From the NCBI GenBank assembly GCA_017403145.1, contig JAFQOO010000008.1, positions 1 to 64,000 on the forward strand: a DNA stretch of 64,000 bases, written 5' to 3'. Shown in pieces: positions 43,794-52,938 of this stretch. A model generated the notes under the pieces. It saw only the letters and a program-made list of their open reading frames with translations. It made no database searches and had not been told where the DNA came from. The translations under genes and the position numbers were made by a program. The number at the start of each line of letters is the position of its first letter. Positions within the stretch are counted from its first letter, which is position 1. The stretch is from Clostridia bacterium. GTDB lineage: Bacteria; Bacillota; Clostridia; Christensenellales; DTU072.

Positions 43794-44621
43794 TCAATCA
43801 AATCTCCTAGCATACTCACAATGCTTGCACAACTCTTCGGTTGCTTGGTGAGAACCAAAGCCTCGTTTCATTTTAAGAACGCGGGAAGAAGCAAGTATGT
43901 CGGATAAAGCTTCTTCAAAAACGTTACCAAGATTTATAGTGCCTTCACTATCCAAGCAACAAGGAACGACACTACCATCTACTAGTATGCCAAAGTGGTC
44001 GCGAGTACCATAACAAAAGACTTTATCTCCATACAATGGAGCATTCATATCGGGCCACTCGAATCTATCACCCCACTCGACGTGCAAACGATTGCGAATT
44101 TTTATACCCTTTTCGTTTTCTTCCCACTCTCCAGAGAGTTTAAGGCGCAAATAATCGAGTATCTCTTGGTTTTTACCACCGTCTACACCCTTGTTCCAAA
44201 GGCGAAGCACCACTATTACCCCCTGCTCCCAAGCTTCTAACGCAAAGCTCGCAACCTCACTTAGATATTCCTCTTGTTTGAGGTTATCCTCTTTTTCAAA
44301 ACTATGCAAAGATATATTTATCTTGTATAAACCACTTTCTAGTATTTCCTTTCCCCTCTTTTTAAGCAATGTTCCGTTAGTAGTTATAAGAGAACGAAAT
44401 CCTTCTTCCTTTGCCATTTTCATAAAAAGAGGTAGCTTGGGATGAGCAAGAGGTTCACCCATCAAATGGTAGTAAATATTTTTGGTTTTACCCTTTAGTT
44501 CACGTAAAATTTGCGAAAATTCCTTTTCGCTCATTTGCTTAGGTGTTCTGGAATGCCCGTGGCAAAATGAACACTGCATATTACAAATATTGGTGATTTC
44601 GACGTAAACTCTTTGATACAT
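43794..44621 (-). CDS. Radical SAM protein with SPASM-like C-terminus
   Basis: 275-residue radical S-adenosylmethionine enzyme. The cluster motif CNMQCSFC (CxxxCxxC) lies near residues 8–15, with the GEP motif in HLMGEPLAHP near 54. The C-terminal part has CYGTRDHFGILVDGSVVPCC and CKHC, resembling a SPASM domain for auxiliary clusters. The substrate is unknown; members include peptide-modifying enzymes and maturases, but no short precursor peptide is evident nearby. I prefer ATG 44621; a TTG nine codons upstream lies inside the palindromic element. No good ribosome binding site is visible. Confidence 0.78.
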   Translation of the reverse strand: MYQRVYVEITNICNMQCSFCHGHSRTPKQMSEKEFSQILRELKGKTKNIYYHLMGEPLAHPKLPLFMKMAKEEGFRSLITTNGTLLKKRGKEILESGLYKINISLHSFEKEDNLKQEEYLSEVASFALEAWEQGVIVVLRLWNKGVDGGKNQEILDYLRLKLSGEWEENEKGIKIRNRLHVEWGDRFEWPDMNAPLYGDKVFCYGTRDHFGILVDGSVVPCCLDSEGTINLGNVFEEALSDILASSRVLKMKRGFGSHQATEELCKHCEYARRFD

Positions 44622-44633
44622 AGGCTTTATAAA

Positions 44634-44717
44634 ATGATAAAAGCCCAAAGGGTTAACGTAGTAGACCTACTATACCCTAAAGGGCTTTTGTTTTAGTGAA
44701 TTATAGCGTTAGAAAGG
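44634..44717. repeat. Palindromic repeat element between guaA-like and radical SAM genes
   Basis: Hairpin arms AAAAGCCCAAAGGGT and ACCCTAAAGGGCTTTT, inner GTAG/CTAC, followed by the family tag TTGTTTTAGTGAATTATAGCG up to 44708. It lies just past the stop codon of the guaA-like gene and can act as its terminator. Confidence 0.75.
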
Positions 44718-44720
44718 TTT

Positions 44721-45998
44721 TTATTCCCATTCAATGGTGCCGGTGGGCTTGGGAGTAATATCGTATAGTACACGGTTTACACCCTTAACTTCGCTCAAAA
44801 TTCTAGCGGTGATTTTAGCGAGTAAATCATAGGGCAAAGGCTCGATAGAAGCGGTCATTGCATCGATGGTATTGACGGCACGAATGATTACAGGCCACTC
44901 GAATGAACGTGCATTGTCGCGTACACCAACCGATTTAACGTCGGGGATAAGAGTGAAATATTGCCATACTTTTCCGCGTAGTCCTGCGTTATCAAATTCT
45001 TCGCGTAGGATAGCATCGCTTTCACGAACAGCTTCTAGTCTATCACGAGTGATAGCGCCCAAGCATCTTACGCCTAGTCCGGGACCGGGGAAGGGTTGAC
45101 GATATACCATATTGTCGGGAAGACCAAGCTCTTTACCGCAAGCACGAACTTCGTCTTTGAATAGATACTTTAGGGGTTCTACTAGCTCGAACTTTAGGTC
45201 GTCGGGTAGTCCGCCAACGTTGTGGTGAGCCTTTACAGCTTTACCGGTTTTAGTTCCACTTTCTACTATATCGGGATAGATGGTTCCTTGTCCGAGGAAA
45301 TCAATGCCTTCTAGTTTTCTTGCTTCCTCTTCGAAAACTCTGATAAATTCGGCCCCGATAATCTTTCTCTTTTGTTCGGGGTCGGTAACGCCTTCTAGTT
45401 TATTTAGGAACCTATCGACCGCATCAACGTATACCAAATCGGCATCCAACTCTTTACCAAATACGTTTATAACTTGTTCGGGTTCGCCCTTACGAAGTAG
45501 TCCGTGGTTAACGTGAACGCAAGTTACGTTTTTGCCAACAGCTTTTATAAGTAGAGCTGCTACAACCGAGCTATCTACGCCACCACTTAGTGCTAGTAAC
45601 ACCTTCTTATCGCCTATTTGCTTGCGAAGAAGCTCAACTTGGTCGGCAACAAAGTTAGCCATATTCCAATTTGCTTCGGCTTTGCAAACGTTGAACAACC
45701 AGCTCTTTAGGTTGCTTTCGTCGCCCTTTTCACAAAGTGCCTTGGGGAAATCGTATGCAACGAAGGGAACTCCGAGAGAATAAATTTCTTCTTTAACGTT
45801 GATTTCTTCGCCATCAACAACGTTGTTGGGGCCTCCGTTCAAAATAACGCCTTTGATGTTTTGGTTAGCCTTTAACTCAGCTAGAGTAATATCGTGAGGA
45901 TATATTTCCGAGTATACGCCGAGTGCTCTTATTTCTCTAGCTAGCCTTGAGTTTTCTTCACTACCGAGGTCGATTATGACTATCATGTCTTGCTTCAT
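44721..45998 (-). CDS. guaA: GMP synthase with a truncated, catalytically dead amidotransferase domain
   Basis: 425 residues, against about 510–525 for normal GuaA, which aminates XMP to GMP. The ATP-pyrophosphatase half is intact: PP-loop LSGGVDSS at 137–144, then the C-terminal dimerisation domain ending KPTGTIEWE. The N-terminal glutaminase domain is cut down to ~110 residues: it begins normally (IVIIDLGSEENSRLAREIR, VILNGGPNNV) but reads LGVPFVAYDFPKAL where LGIPVLGICYG with the nucleophile Cys belongs, and then jumps to NVCKAEANWNMANF. The His and Glu of the triad (FHPE) are missing. It should use free ammonia or a separate glutaminase. Reading frame and start (GGAG upstream) are clean, so it is not a sequencing break. 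Confidence 0.85.
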   Translation of the reverse strand: MKQDMIVIIDLGSEENSRLAREIRALGVYSEIYPHDITLAELKANQNIKGVILNGGPNNVVDGEEINVKEEIYSLGVPFVAYDFPKALCEKGDESNLKSWLFNVCKAEANWNMANFVADQVELLRKQIGDKKVLLALSGGVDSSVVAALLIKAVGKNVTCVHVNHGLLRKGEPEQVINVFGKELDADLVYVDAVDRFLNKLEGVTDPEQKRKIIGAEFIRVFEEEARKLEGIDFLGQGTIYPDIVESGTKTGKAVKAHHNVGGLPDDLKFELVEPLKYLFKDEVRACGKELGLPDNMVYRQPFPGPGLGVRCLGAITRDRLEAVRESDAILREEFDNAGLRGKVWQYFTLIPDVKSVGVRDNARSFEWPVIIRAVNTIDAMTASIEPLPYDLLAKITARILSEVKGVNRVLYDITPKPTGTIEWE

Positions 45999-46032
45999 AG
46001 GAACTCCTTTCTCCTTAAAAACTGGATAATTT

Positions 46033-46062
46033 ATTTTAACTCTACGCGCGCGCCCGTGTCAA
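46033..46062 (-). promoter_or_regulatory. guaA-like gene promoter with CGCGCGCG spacer
   Basis: Minus strand TTGACA (46057–46062) and TAAAAT (46033–46038), 18 bp apart, spacer containing GGGCGCGCGCG. The -35 box lies just after the DUF92 stop region. Confidence 0.75.
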
Positions 46063-46067
46063 TTATT

Positions 46068-46871
46068 TTATAAATAAAAGAGAAGTGATATTGCTCCTGC
46101 CACAACAAGGCTTAGCGCGTTAACTACGTTGTTGTCCACCCATTTGCATCCCTTTACCTTTATGGTGGGCATATCGCAATGGGTTTGCCTTTCGGTAAGT
46201 TTACCGCATTTAGAACACCTATACGCCCTTTGTATGCTTGCTCCTAGCAGACTATCTATTATGGTACCAATAAAGCCCGTGAGTGCCATTACCCATAGCC
46301 CTTTGATACCAACCTCTCCTACCGCGAAAACAACTAAAGCAACCGCTATGGAAGATAATAATGCGGAAAGAGTACCTAGCAAGGAAACACCGCCACTCAT
46401 ACCGCGAGGAACCTCTTTAAAGGTAATTATGCTAACAACTTTACCCTCGCCCACTATACCGAGGTCGCTTGCAAAGCTATCGGCTACACCGGCTATTACG
46501 GTTACCGCGGACGCTACCTTGAAAGCCTCGATACCAAGCGCGAAATAGACCGAGGCATAAACGAGAGCGGGGAAAGCGTTACAAAGCACTTGCACTATTC
46601 CTCTTGCACCCACGTGTGGATATAGTCCTTCTTCCCTAGCCTTTCTCTTTTCCCTTTTAACGAGCCCGACTATAGCGGATAGCACGAAGGAAACGGAAAA
46701 CACTACCACTCCCGTATAGCCCGCAAACAAAGCGGAAAGCACTAGTATTATAAAGGCAGAAACTGTGGCCGGGATAGTGAGCACTTTTTTCCAAAGCGCT
46801 AGGGCTACTAGTAGCGCGCCCACGCCGAGTGCAATATATATAGGTATTAAGTTTATATTCTCGTAAGGCAT
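46068..46871 (-). CDS. DUF92 (TMEM19/VTE6-like) membrane protein
   Basis: 267-residue protein with about six or seven hydrophobic helices. GVADSFASDLGIVGEGKVVSI near residues 125–145 and GTIIDSLLGASIQ near 200 are the DUF92 signature; the relatives in plants are phytyl-phosphate kinases and the fold resembles CTP-dependent lipid kinases, so a polyprenyl-phosphate kinase role is possible but unproven. CSKCGKLTERQTHCD near 220 adds a CxxC zinc-like turn. The longer open frame starts at TTG, so I use ATG 46871; no ribosome binding site is obvious. Confidence 0.85.
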   Translation of the reverse strand: MPYENINLIPIYIALGVGALLVALALWKKVLTIPATVSAFIILVLSALFAGYTGVVVFSVSFVLSAIVGLVKREKRKAREEGLYPHVGARGIVQVLCNAFPALVYASVYFALGIEAFKVASAVTVIAGVADSFASDLGIVGEGKVVSIITFKEVPRGMSGGVSLLGTLSALLSSIAVALVVFAVGEVGIKGLWVMALTGFIGTIIDSLLGASIQRAYRCSKCGKLTERQTHCDMPTIKVKGCKWVDNNVVNALSLVVAGAISLLFYL

Positions 46872-46880
46872 ACTCAAAAG

Positions 46881-46904
46881 AAAAGCCCGCGGTTAAGCGG
46901 GTTT
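46881..46904 (-). terminator. Terminator after the Cys-rich small gene
   Basis: Arms AAAAGCCCGC and GCGGGTTTT around a GGTTAA loop, with A/T tails on both sides. Confidence 0.75.
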
Positions 46905-46913
46905 TCGTTTTAT

Positions 46914-47117
46914 TTATCGAAGACTACTTTTTTTTGCTTTTCTATCTGCGATAATCATTCTTCTTACAGCCCTAGCGCAAGTGAACTCGTATTCTTCTTG
47001 CATTCTGCAGTGGGCACAATAAGGATAGCTTCCACAAAGGTCTTTACCTGCTATTTCGCTATCGCACCATTTTTCCACGTCAAGCCTTGCTTGCAATTCT
47101 TTATTTGTTCTTTCCAT
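46914..47117 (-). CDS. Small Cys-rich hypothetical protein
   Basis: 67 residues, charged, with five cysteines: Cys18, Cys28, Cys34, Cys37 and Cys47. CAHC at 34–37 and the spacing of Cys28 and Cys47 could form a zinc site. No signal peptide or hydrophobic segment, so it is cytoplasmic. It follows the large lipoprotein so closely that its ribosome binding site includes that stop codon (TAGGAG), which makes co-translation likely. I do not recognise the family. Confidence 0.6.
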   Translation of the reverse strand: MERTNKELQARLDVEKWCDSEIAGKDLCGSYPYCAHCRMQEEYEFTCARAVRRMIIADRKAKKSSLR

Positions 47118-47125
47118 AATTTCTC

Positions 47126-49387
47126 CTATTTGCCGGTATAAACGTCGTAGATATTCTTCTTGAGCTTCTTAACGTTAATCTTAATGGCATCTTTATAATC
47201 TTTATTTACGGTTATTTTGTTGTTTTCCTCGTCGCGTTCGTAAACGTTTTGGGGAACAATCTTGATGTATTCGTTATATGCTATGCTTCTATCCTCGTCG
47301 CGGATACCCTTCTTGAGGCTATCGTATAGAGATACGCCCTTTCCGTTTACGGTTGCTTTTAGGTATGCAATAATTTCTGCATCGTCAGCGAATACCAATT
47401 CACTGCCATCCTTAGCAATAAAGGGAGTCTTAGCAATGGTCATAACGGATACGCCTGCATAATCGTTGGTTGCGTTACCGCTCAAGCTATAGGTATAGGA
47501 TACGCCGATTTTACCATCTGCGGTAAAGGCATTACCAACGTTGGTGTTATATGCATAGATATCTTTTGCGAGGTCGGTAAAGTTTTCTACCCAGCTGTTA
47601 TCTTTCTTATCAGCAGTGATTAGATAACCCCAATCTGCGTTGAATGAACCTGCATCGTCGCAGTAGGAATACAAATATTTTTCAAATAGGTCGTATGCTT
47701 CTTCGTACTTGCTTTCTGCATAGAGTGCGCTTAGTTCGCTTTGCATTCTGGCGATAACGTCGGCGATAACCTCTTCGTTTTCAACGTATGCAACGGAGGG
47801 GCATAGACCTTCTTTGTTTTCGGCTTCTGCTTTACAGGTTGCGCCCTCTTCTTTGAGTTCGTGTTTGGGGCAATCGTAATCTACGTCGTAGTCGGGGTTG
47901 GAAGCAAGAGCCTTTTCGGTTGCCATAAAGTATGCACAAGCTTCTTCAAGAGCTTCTTCATCGTCGCGTAGAGTTTCTAGGAAAGCAACAACGTCGGTAT
48001 CGAACTTGAAGAGTACTTGCTTTACGAAGAAGTAATCGTCAAGGTCTACGATAGCGGGATGATAATATAGAGTATCCATACCGGTACCGGTGGAAGATAT
48101 TGCGGATATAAAGGAAGACTTAACCTCGTCTGCATTCTTACCGTGATATCCATTCTTTTGGTTTTCGTATAGATACTTGAATTCCTTTACGATACGTGCA
48201 TCGATATCCGTTCTATTAGCAAAGTTTGCATCGGACTTCAAATATACTTCTGCGTTAAAGGAATTGTTAGCTTGTGCTTCGAATTGGCTCTTATAGAAAT
48301 AAGCCATATCGCGATTGTTATTATTCATACTATCGATTAGCAAACGATATGCTTCGATTTCGTACTTATCGCCACCATCGGCAAGGAGTTTATCATACTC
48401 TGCCTTGATATCACGAAGTTGAGCCTTATCTTTTACTGCCTTAGGAATATCGGCATCCTTTGCGTAACGAGAGATTTCTACGTCGTCGAAAGTGATGATG
48501 CTATAATCGGTTTCCTTTTCTTCTTCAGCCTTAACGTCGCGAGGATATACTAAAGTGTAATCGTAAACGTAGGTGTGCTCGATTTCTTCTATTTCACCAT
48601 CTTCTTTTTCTTTAGTTTCGGTAAAGAGAACGGTGAAGTTCTTTTCTTCGGTGCGGTTAGCATAATTTTCGGTTTCTTCGCTAGTGAACGCTACGGAATA
48701 ACCTTCGGTGGGAACTATAAATTCTTTGGATGCTGTTTCGTCGTCGTAGATAACCTTTGCTTTAATCTTGGATTCGTCGAGGTCTGCGCCGATTAGACAT
48801 TCTTTTTCTTCGCCGAAGAATTTATCTAGATAGGTTAAAGTATCTTCGGTAAGAACGATTTCTTTAACGTTTTCGGTAGCAATAGCCTTGTATTCTCTGC
48901 TCCATTCGTCGTTCTTTGCTTCGGTGATAAAGCTTTCAAGAGAGCTTTCGATAGAGTCGTTTACGGTCTTGATAGCAAGATATCTTTCTGCATAGGTAAG
49001 AACGTCTTCTGCCTTAGCTTTTGCTCCTTTACCGAATAGAACGTCGTAACGAGCTTGAGAGGTCTTGCTTGCATCGGTCAAATAGGACATAGCTTCTGCA
49101 AGAAGATAGGTTGCTTGGATTTTACCTTGTAAGCAAAGGTCCAAAGCTTCGCCTACGCTCATACCGTAGTAGTTAACGTAGCTGTAAAGACGTGAACTGC
49201 TGTTGCAGTAGTCCAATAGCTCGTTGTAGCTAACTTCGAGGGTGATACCGTTATGAGTTACGGTTACGTAAGTTTCGTTTGCAGTACGGAAATCGTTTTC
49301 TCGGAAGAAAGAGCAACCAACTGCAAGAGATGCAATCATTGCTACGACGATAACTAGTGCAAAAATACTAATAAATCTTTTCTTCAT
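47126..49387 (-). CDS. Large lipoprotein, possible SurA/PrsA-type N-terminal region
   Basis: 753-residue lipoprotein with a signal peptide and lipobox AVGC (Cys25). After it, VTVTHNGITLEVSYNELLDYC...SVGEALDLCLQGKIQATYLLAEAMSYL resembles the N-terminal helical core of SurA/PrsA foldases, where a helper strand is followed by a chaperone helix bundle. The rest is acidic, rich in Glu, Asp and Tyr, with no clear PPIase domain (FKBP or parvulin). Cys-containing turns near residue 510 (DCPKHELKEEGATCK) may be a disulfide or metal site. Function unknown. It has its own promoter and drives the small Cys-rich gene. Confidence 0.7.
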   Translation of the reverse strand: MKKRFISIFALVIVVAMIASLAVGCSFFRENDFRTANETYVTVTHNGITLEVSYNELLDYCNSSSRLYSYVNYYGMSVGEALDLCLQGKIQATYLLAEAMSYLTDASKTSQARYDVLFGKGAKAKAEDVLTYAERYLAIKTVNDSIESSLESFITEAKNDEWSREYKAIATENVKEIVLTEDTLTYLDKFFGEEKECLIGADLDESKIKAKVIYDDETASKEFIVPTEGYSVAFTSEETENYANRTEEKNFTVLFTETKEKEDGEIEEIEHTYVYDYTLVYPRDVKAEEEKETDYSIITFDDVEISRYAKDADIPKAVKDKAQLRDIKAEYDKLLADGGDKYEIEAYRLLIDSMNNNNRDMAYFYKSQFEAQANNSFNAEVYLKSDANFANRTDIDARIVKEFKYLYENQKNGYHGKNADEVKSSFISAISSTGTGMDTLYYHPAIVDLDDYFFVKQVLFKFDTDVVAFLETLRDDEEALEEACAYFMATEKALASNPDYDVDYDCPKHELKEEGATCKAEAENKEGLCPSVAYVENEEVIADVIARMQSELSALYAESKYEEAYDLFEKYLYSYCDDAGSFNADWGYLITADKKDNSWVENFTDLAKDIYAYNTNVGNAFTADGKIGVSYTYSLSGNATNDYAGVSVMTIAKTPFIAKDGSELVFADDAEIIAYLKATVNGKGVSLYDSLKKGIRDEDRSIAYNEYIKIVPQNVYERDEENNKITVNKDYKDAIKINVKKLKKNIYDVYTGK

Positions 49388-49435
49388 TATTAAGGTTTAC
49401 TCCTTAAATTCTTTATAATTATAAATACAACTAGC

Positions 49436-49464
49436 ATTATACTATATCTAAAAATAAAATACAA
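49436..49464 (-). promoter_or_regulatory. Promoter of the large lipoprotein
   Basis: Minus strand TTGTAT (49459–49464) and TATAAT (49436–49441), 17 bp apart with an AT-only spacer. Confidence 0.75.
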
Positions 49465-49497
49465 GAAAATATAACTAAAATTTAGGCGAACTCTTTT

Positions 49498-52400
49498 CTA
49501 ACCACAAGATGTGGCGGTTATTAGGAAATTACGCAACAAGGCAATTCGACTTTCAACCGTTTTACGACGATTATCAAAGATAATAACGGGCGGAGTGGTG
49601 GGTGAAAGTATACTTTCTTTGCTAAACTCGGATATAGCGCGGAAGACACCCTCGTTGCCAAAAATAGAGGTGTCGTCAAAATGCAAGCCCATACCCTCGT
49701 CGGTAGCAACGACCTTTACCGCACCTATCTTCTTTGCAAGGTTCTTTATAAGTCCCACGTTGATAAGGTTTTCCACGCTACGCGGAAGCACGCCGTAGAT
49801 ATCCTTCATTTCCTTGACGAATGCTTGATAGTCCTCGTACGAGCTTATGGTAGCCGAGCGCTTGTAGAAGGATACTCGCGCAGAATTTTCTTTGACGTAG
49901 TCTTTGGGCAAGGTCATATCTCCCGATATGTTTACCTCGATTTCTTTTTCTTTGACGGGTGCTCTGCCCTGTACTTCCTCTACGCACTCCTTGAGAAGCT
50001 TGCAGTACATATCGTAGCCCACTTTTTCCATATTTCCGTGTTGTTCTTTGCCGAGAATATTGCCCGCGCCGCGAATTTCCAGGTCCTGCATAGCAATCTT
50101 AAAGCCACTACCAAGCTCCGTGTAGCGGAACAATGCGTCGAGTCTTTTTTCGGCGTTCTCGGTAAGTACCTTACCCTCTCTAACGGTGAAATATGCGTAT
50201 GCCAAAGTATTGGAGCGCCCTACTCTACCGCGCAACTGATAAAGCTCGGCGAGTCCAAGCATATCGGCATCGATAACTATGAGCGTATTAGCATCGGGAA
50301 TATCAATACCGTTTTCGATAATGGTAGTAGCGATAAGCACGTCGCTTTCCTTGTCGTAAAAGTCCTTTAGTTTTTTAGCAAGCTCACCCTCGTCCATTTG
50401 TCCGTGAGCGTAGCTCACCCTTGCAGAGGAACCAAGTAAAGATTGGATATCGGAATGGAACTTTTCAATGGTTTGCACTCTGTTATACAATATGAATACT
50501 TGTCCGCCACGCGCAATTTCCCTTTCGCAAGCATCTTTGATGAGAGCATCGGTACATTCCACGACGTAGGTTTCTACGGGAAGCCTATTTTTAGGTGGCG
50601 TTTCGAGAGTACTTATATCCCTTATGCCACTCATAGCCATATGCAAGGTTCTTGGTATTGGTGTTGCCGAAAGCGAAAGTACGTTTACGTCGTTTTTTAG
50701 CACCTTTATCTTTTCTTTATGCTCTACGCCAAAACGTTGTTCTTCGTCTAGAACAAGCAAGCCGAGGTCGGCAAATACCACGTCTTTAGCAAGTATTCTA
50801 TGGGTTGCTACAACCACGTTAGTTTCGCCATTTTCTATGCGTTTTAGCGCACTCTTTATATCCGATTGGGATACGAAACGCGACAACATATCGATTTTTA
50901 TACCGAAGGGTTTAAAACGCTCTTGCAAGGTGTTATAGTGCTGTTGGCATAGTATCGTGGTGGGGGAAAGGAATACCGCTTGCTTACCCTCGATAACGGT
51001 TTTGAATATGGCGCGCAAGGCGACTTCCGTTTTACCAAAGCCCACGTCTCCGCAAAGGAGTCTATCCATAATTTTACCGCGCTCCATATCCTCTTTTATT
51101 TCGCTTATGGCAATCAATTGGTCGTCGGTTTCCTCATATGGGAAGGCATCTTCAAGTTCCTGTTGCCAAGGAGTGTCGGGAGAATATTTGTATCCTTTAG
51201 AACGCAAGCGTTTTTCATATAGTCTTACAAGGTCGAGCGCCATTTCTCTAATGGAAGTCTTTACCCTTTGCTTAACCTTTTCAAACTCCTTACCGCCTAT
51301 CTTGTGTAGTACGGGAGCACCACCTCCCGTATATTTATCCACCTCGTCCATACGGTCGACGGGTAGATAGAACTTGTCGCCACCACGATATAGTATGCAA
51401 AAATAATCACGCGTTCCCATCGAGGTCGTCAGCGTCATAAGTCCTTCGGAAAGCCCTATACCATATTTCTCGTGAACGACGTAATCACCCTTTTCGGGCA
51501 TAACGAAAGCCTGACGTTTGCGCTCGGAAGATTTTTTTCTAACCTCGCTCTTTTTTATAACGTCGTCGGTACCTATCAACGTAACCTTTGCACTAGGACA
51601 AGTAAAGCCACGAGAAATTCGCTCTGGAATAAGTAAAACGGGATATTCGTCGTCGGGATTGGTGGTTATTTTAACCGCTATATCGTTTTCGTAAAAGAAG
51701 GTTTGGAGTGATTTGCAAGTGCCTTCGTTACCGCAGTATATCAGCACTTGGGTACCGCTGATATTGGAGGTACGCACGTCGTTTGCTAAAGCGGGATAGT
51801 TGGAAGCATATTTGGGAAGAGCAAGCGATTTTACGTTAAAAATTGCTTGGGGCTCAAATATGGGATTGGACGCGGTTATTTGTTGGAATGCAAGCAAAGT
51901 ATTATTCTCAAAGCGCCTGTACAACTCGCTAGCGCTCATAACGGATTCCTTGTGTTGCTCTAGCGCTTCGCCCGCTTCCATAAAAGATTTTACCCTAGTA
52001 ACGTGAGCATTTCTTTGTAACTTGAGCTTATCGTCTATCGCTTTGGGTTCGTCAAGAACAATAATGCTATCCTTAGGCAGATAATCTATAAGGCTAGCAC
52101 ACTCTTTCTTTACAAAAGGCAAAGCCCATACCAAAGAGGCATCCGAGGGGTTTAGCTCTAGTCTTGAAACCACGGAATCTATTATTTCCGCAGTTCTTTT
52201 GCCCGCTTTTTTTCTTAAAGAATTTAGCTTTGTAACAACCTCTTTTGCTAGGGTTTGGGGTATTAAAATATCGCTTTTGGGAGATATAATTATGCTATTT
52301 AGCTCTCTAACGGAAAGCATAGTTTCGGGAGCGAAGGTACGCAATGACTCGATTTCATCACCAAAGAATTCCACACGAGTGGGTAGCTCTTGTCCCGTGC

Positions 52401-52938
52401 TCCAAAGGTCGAAAACGTCGCCTCTTCGGCTAAATTCGCCGGGCGAAAGCACTTGTTCGGAGTAAACGTATCCCCCGTTTATAAGCCTTTCCGCAAGGTC
52501 GTTTATATCTATTTCCATACCCTTGTCTAGATAGGTAATACTATCTTCGAACAGCTTTGGCGAGGGGAAATATTGCATAAGTCCCTCTATAGAAATTACC
52601 GCGCCAACCGCCTCTCCGCAAAGAATTTGGGAAAGAGCGAGCGTTCTATCGGCAATAGTTGGAGAATCGTTAACGGTAGTGTTAATCAATAAATCGTCGC
52701 GCTCGGGAACCAGCACTACTTTACCGCTAGCATACTCGTTAAGCACGTCGCAAGCTTGTCTAGCGGATAGTCTATCGGGCGTAACGTATACGAAAAAGTG
52801 TCCCGCAGTGCTTGCGAGATGGTATCTTGCGTTTTGCGCCGAATAGAAGACCGCTGAGTTTTCTCCCCTATCCAGCGCAAGTTTTAGGTTTTGATAGACC
52901 TTCCCCAGCTTATCCGGGGAAAAGCGAGTAGGTAACAT
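49498..52938 (-). CDS. mfd: Transcription-repair coupling factor Mfd
   Basis: 1146-residue DNA translocase that removes stalled RNA polymerase and recruits UvrA. In order: the UvrB-like region to about 350 (SPGEFSRRGDVFDLW near 165), an RNA-polymerase-interacting CarD-like domain (KGDYVVHEKYGIGL near 480), the helicase motor with Walker A CGDVGFGKTE near 628 and DEEQRFGV near 733, then the TRG region and the C-terminal autoinhibitory domain. The start overlaps the GH31 stop as TAATG. Full length. Confidence 0.95.
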   Translation of the reverse strand: MLPTRFSPDKLGKVYQNLKLALDRGENSAVFYSAQNARYHLASTAGHFFVYVTPDRLSARQACDVLNEYASGKVVLVPERDDLLINTTVNDSPTIADRTLALSQILCGEAVGAVISIEGLMQYFPSPKLFEDSITYLDKGMEIDINDLAERLINGGYVYSEQVLSPGEFSRRGDVFDLWSTGQELPTRVEFFGDEIESLRTFAPETMLSVRELNSIIISPKSDILIPQTLAKEVVTKLNSLRKKAGKRTAEIIDSVVSRLELNPSDASLVWALPFVKKECASLIDYLPKDSIIVLDEPKAIDDKLKLQRNAHVTRVKSFMEAGEALEQHKESVMSASELYRRFENNTLLAFQQITASNPIFEPQAIFNVKSLALPKYASNYPALANDVRTSNISGTQVLIYCGNEGTCKSLQTFFYENDIAVKITTNPDDEYPVLLIPERISRGFTCPSAKVTLIGTDDVIKKSEVRKKSSERKRQAFVMPEKGDYVVHEKYGIGLSEGLMTLTTSMGTRDYFCILYRGGDKFYLPVDRMDEVDKYTGGGAPVLHKIGGKEFEKVKQRVKTSIREMALDLVRLYEKRLRSKGYKYSPDTPWQQELEDAFPYEETDDQLIAISEIKEDMERGKIMDRLLCGDVGFGKTEVALRAIFKTVIEGKQAVFLSPTTILCQQHYNTLQERFKPFGIKIDMLSRFVSQSDIKSALKRIENGETNVVVATHRILAKDVVFADLGLLVLDEEQRFGVEHKEKIKVLKNDVNVLSLSATPIPRTLHMAMSGIRDISTLETPPKNRLPVETYVVECTDALIKDACEREIARGGQVFILYNRVQTIEKFHSDIQSLLGSSARVSYAHGQMDEGELAKKLKDFYDKESDVLIATTIIENGIDIPDANTLIVIDADMLGLAELYQLRGRVGRSNTLAYAYFTVREGKVLTENAEKRLDALFRYTELGSGFKIAMQDLEIRGAGNILGKEQHGNMEKVGYDMYCKLLKECVEEVQGRAPVKEKEIEVNISGDMTLPKDYVKENSARVSFYKRSATISSYEDYQAFVKEMKDIYGVLPRSVENLINVGLIKNLAKKIGAVKVVATDEGMGLHFDDTSIFGNEGVFRAISEFSKESILSPTTPPVIIFDNRRKTVESRIALLRNFLITATSCG

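Noticed and set aside
49681..50938. Plus-strand open frames opposite mfd, one of 229 codons
   Set aside because: They lie wholly antisense to conserved helicase motifs and have no start signals or homology.
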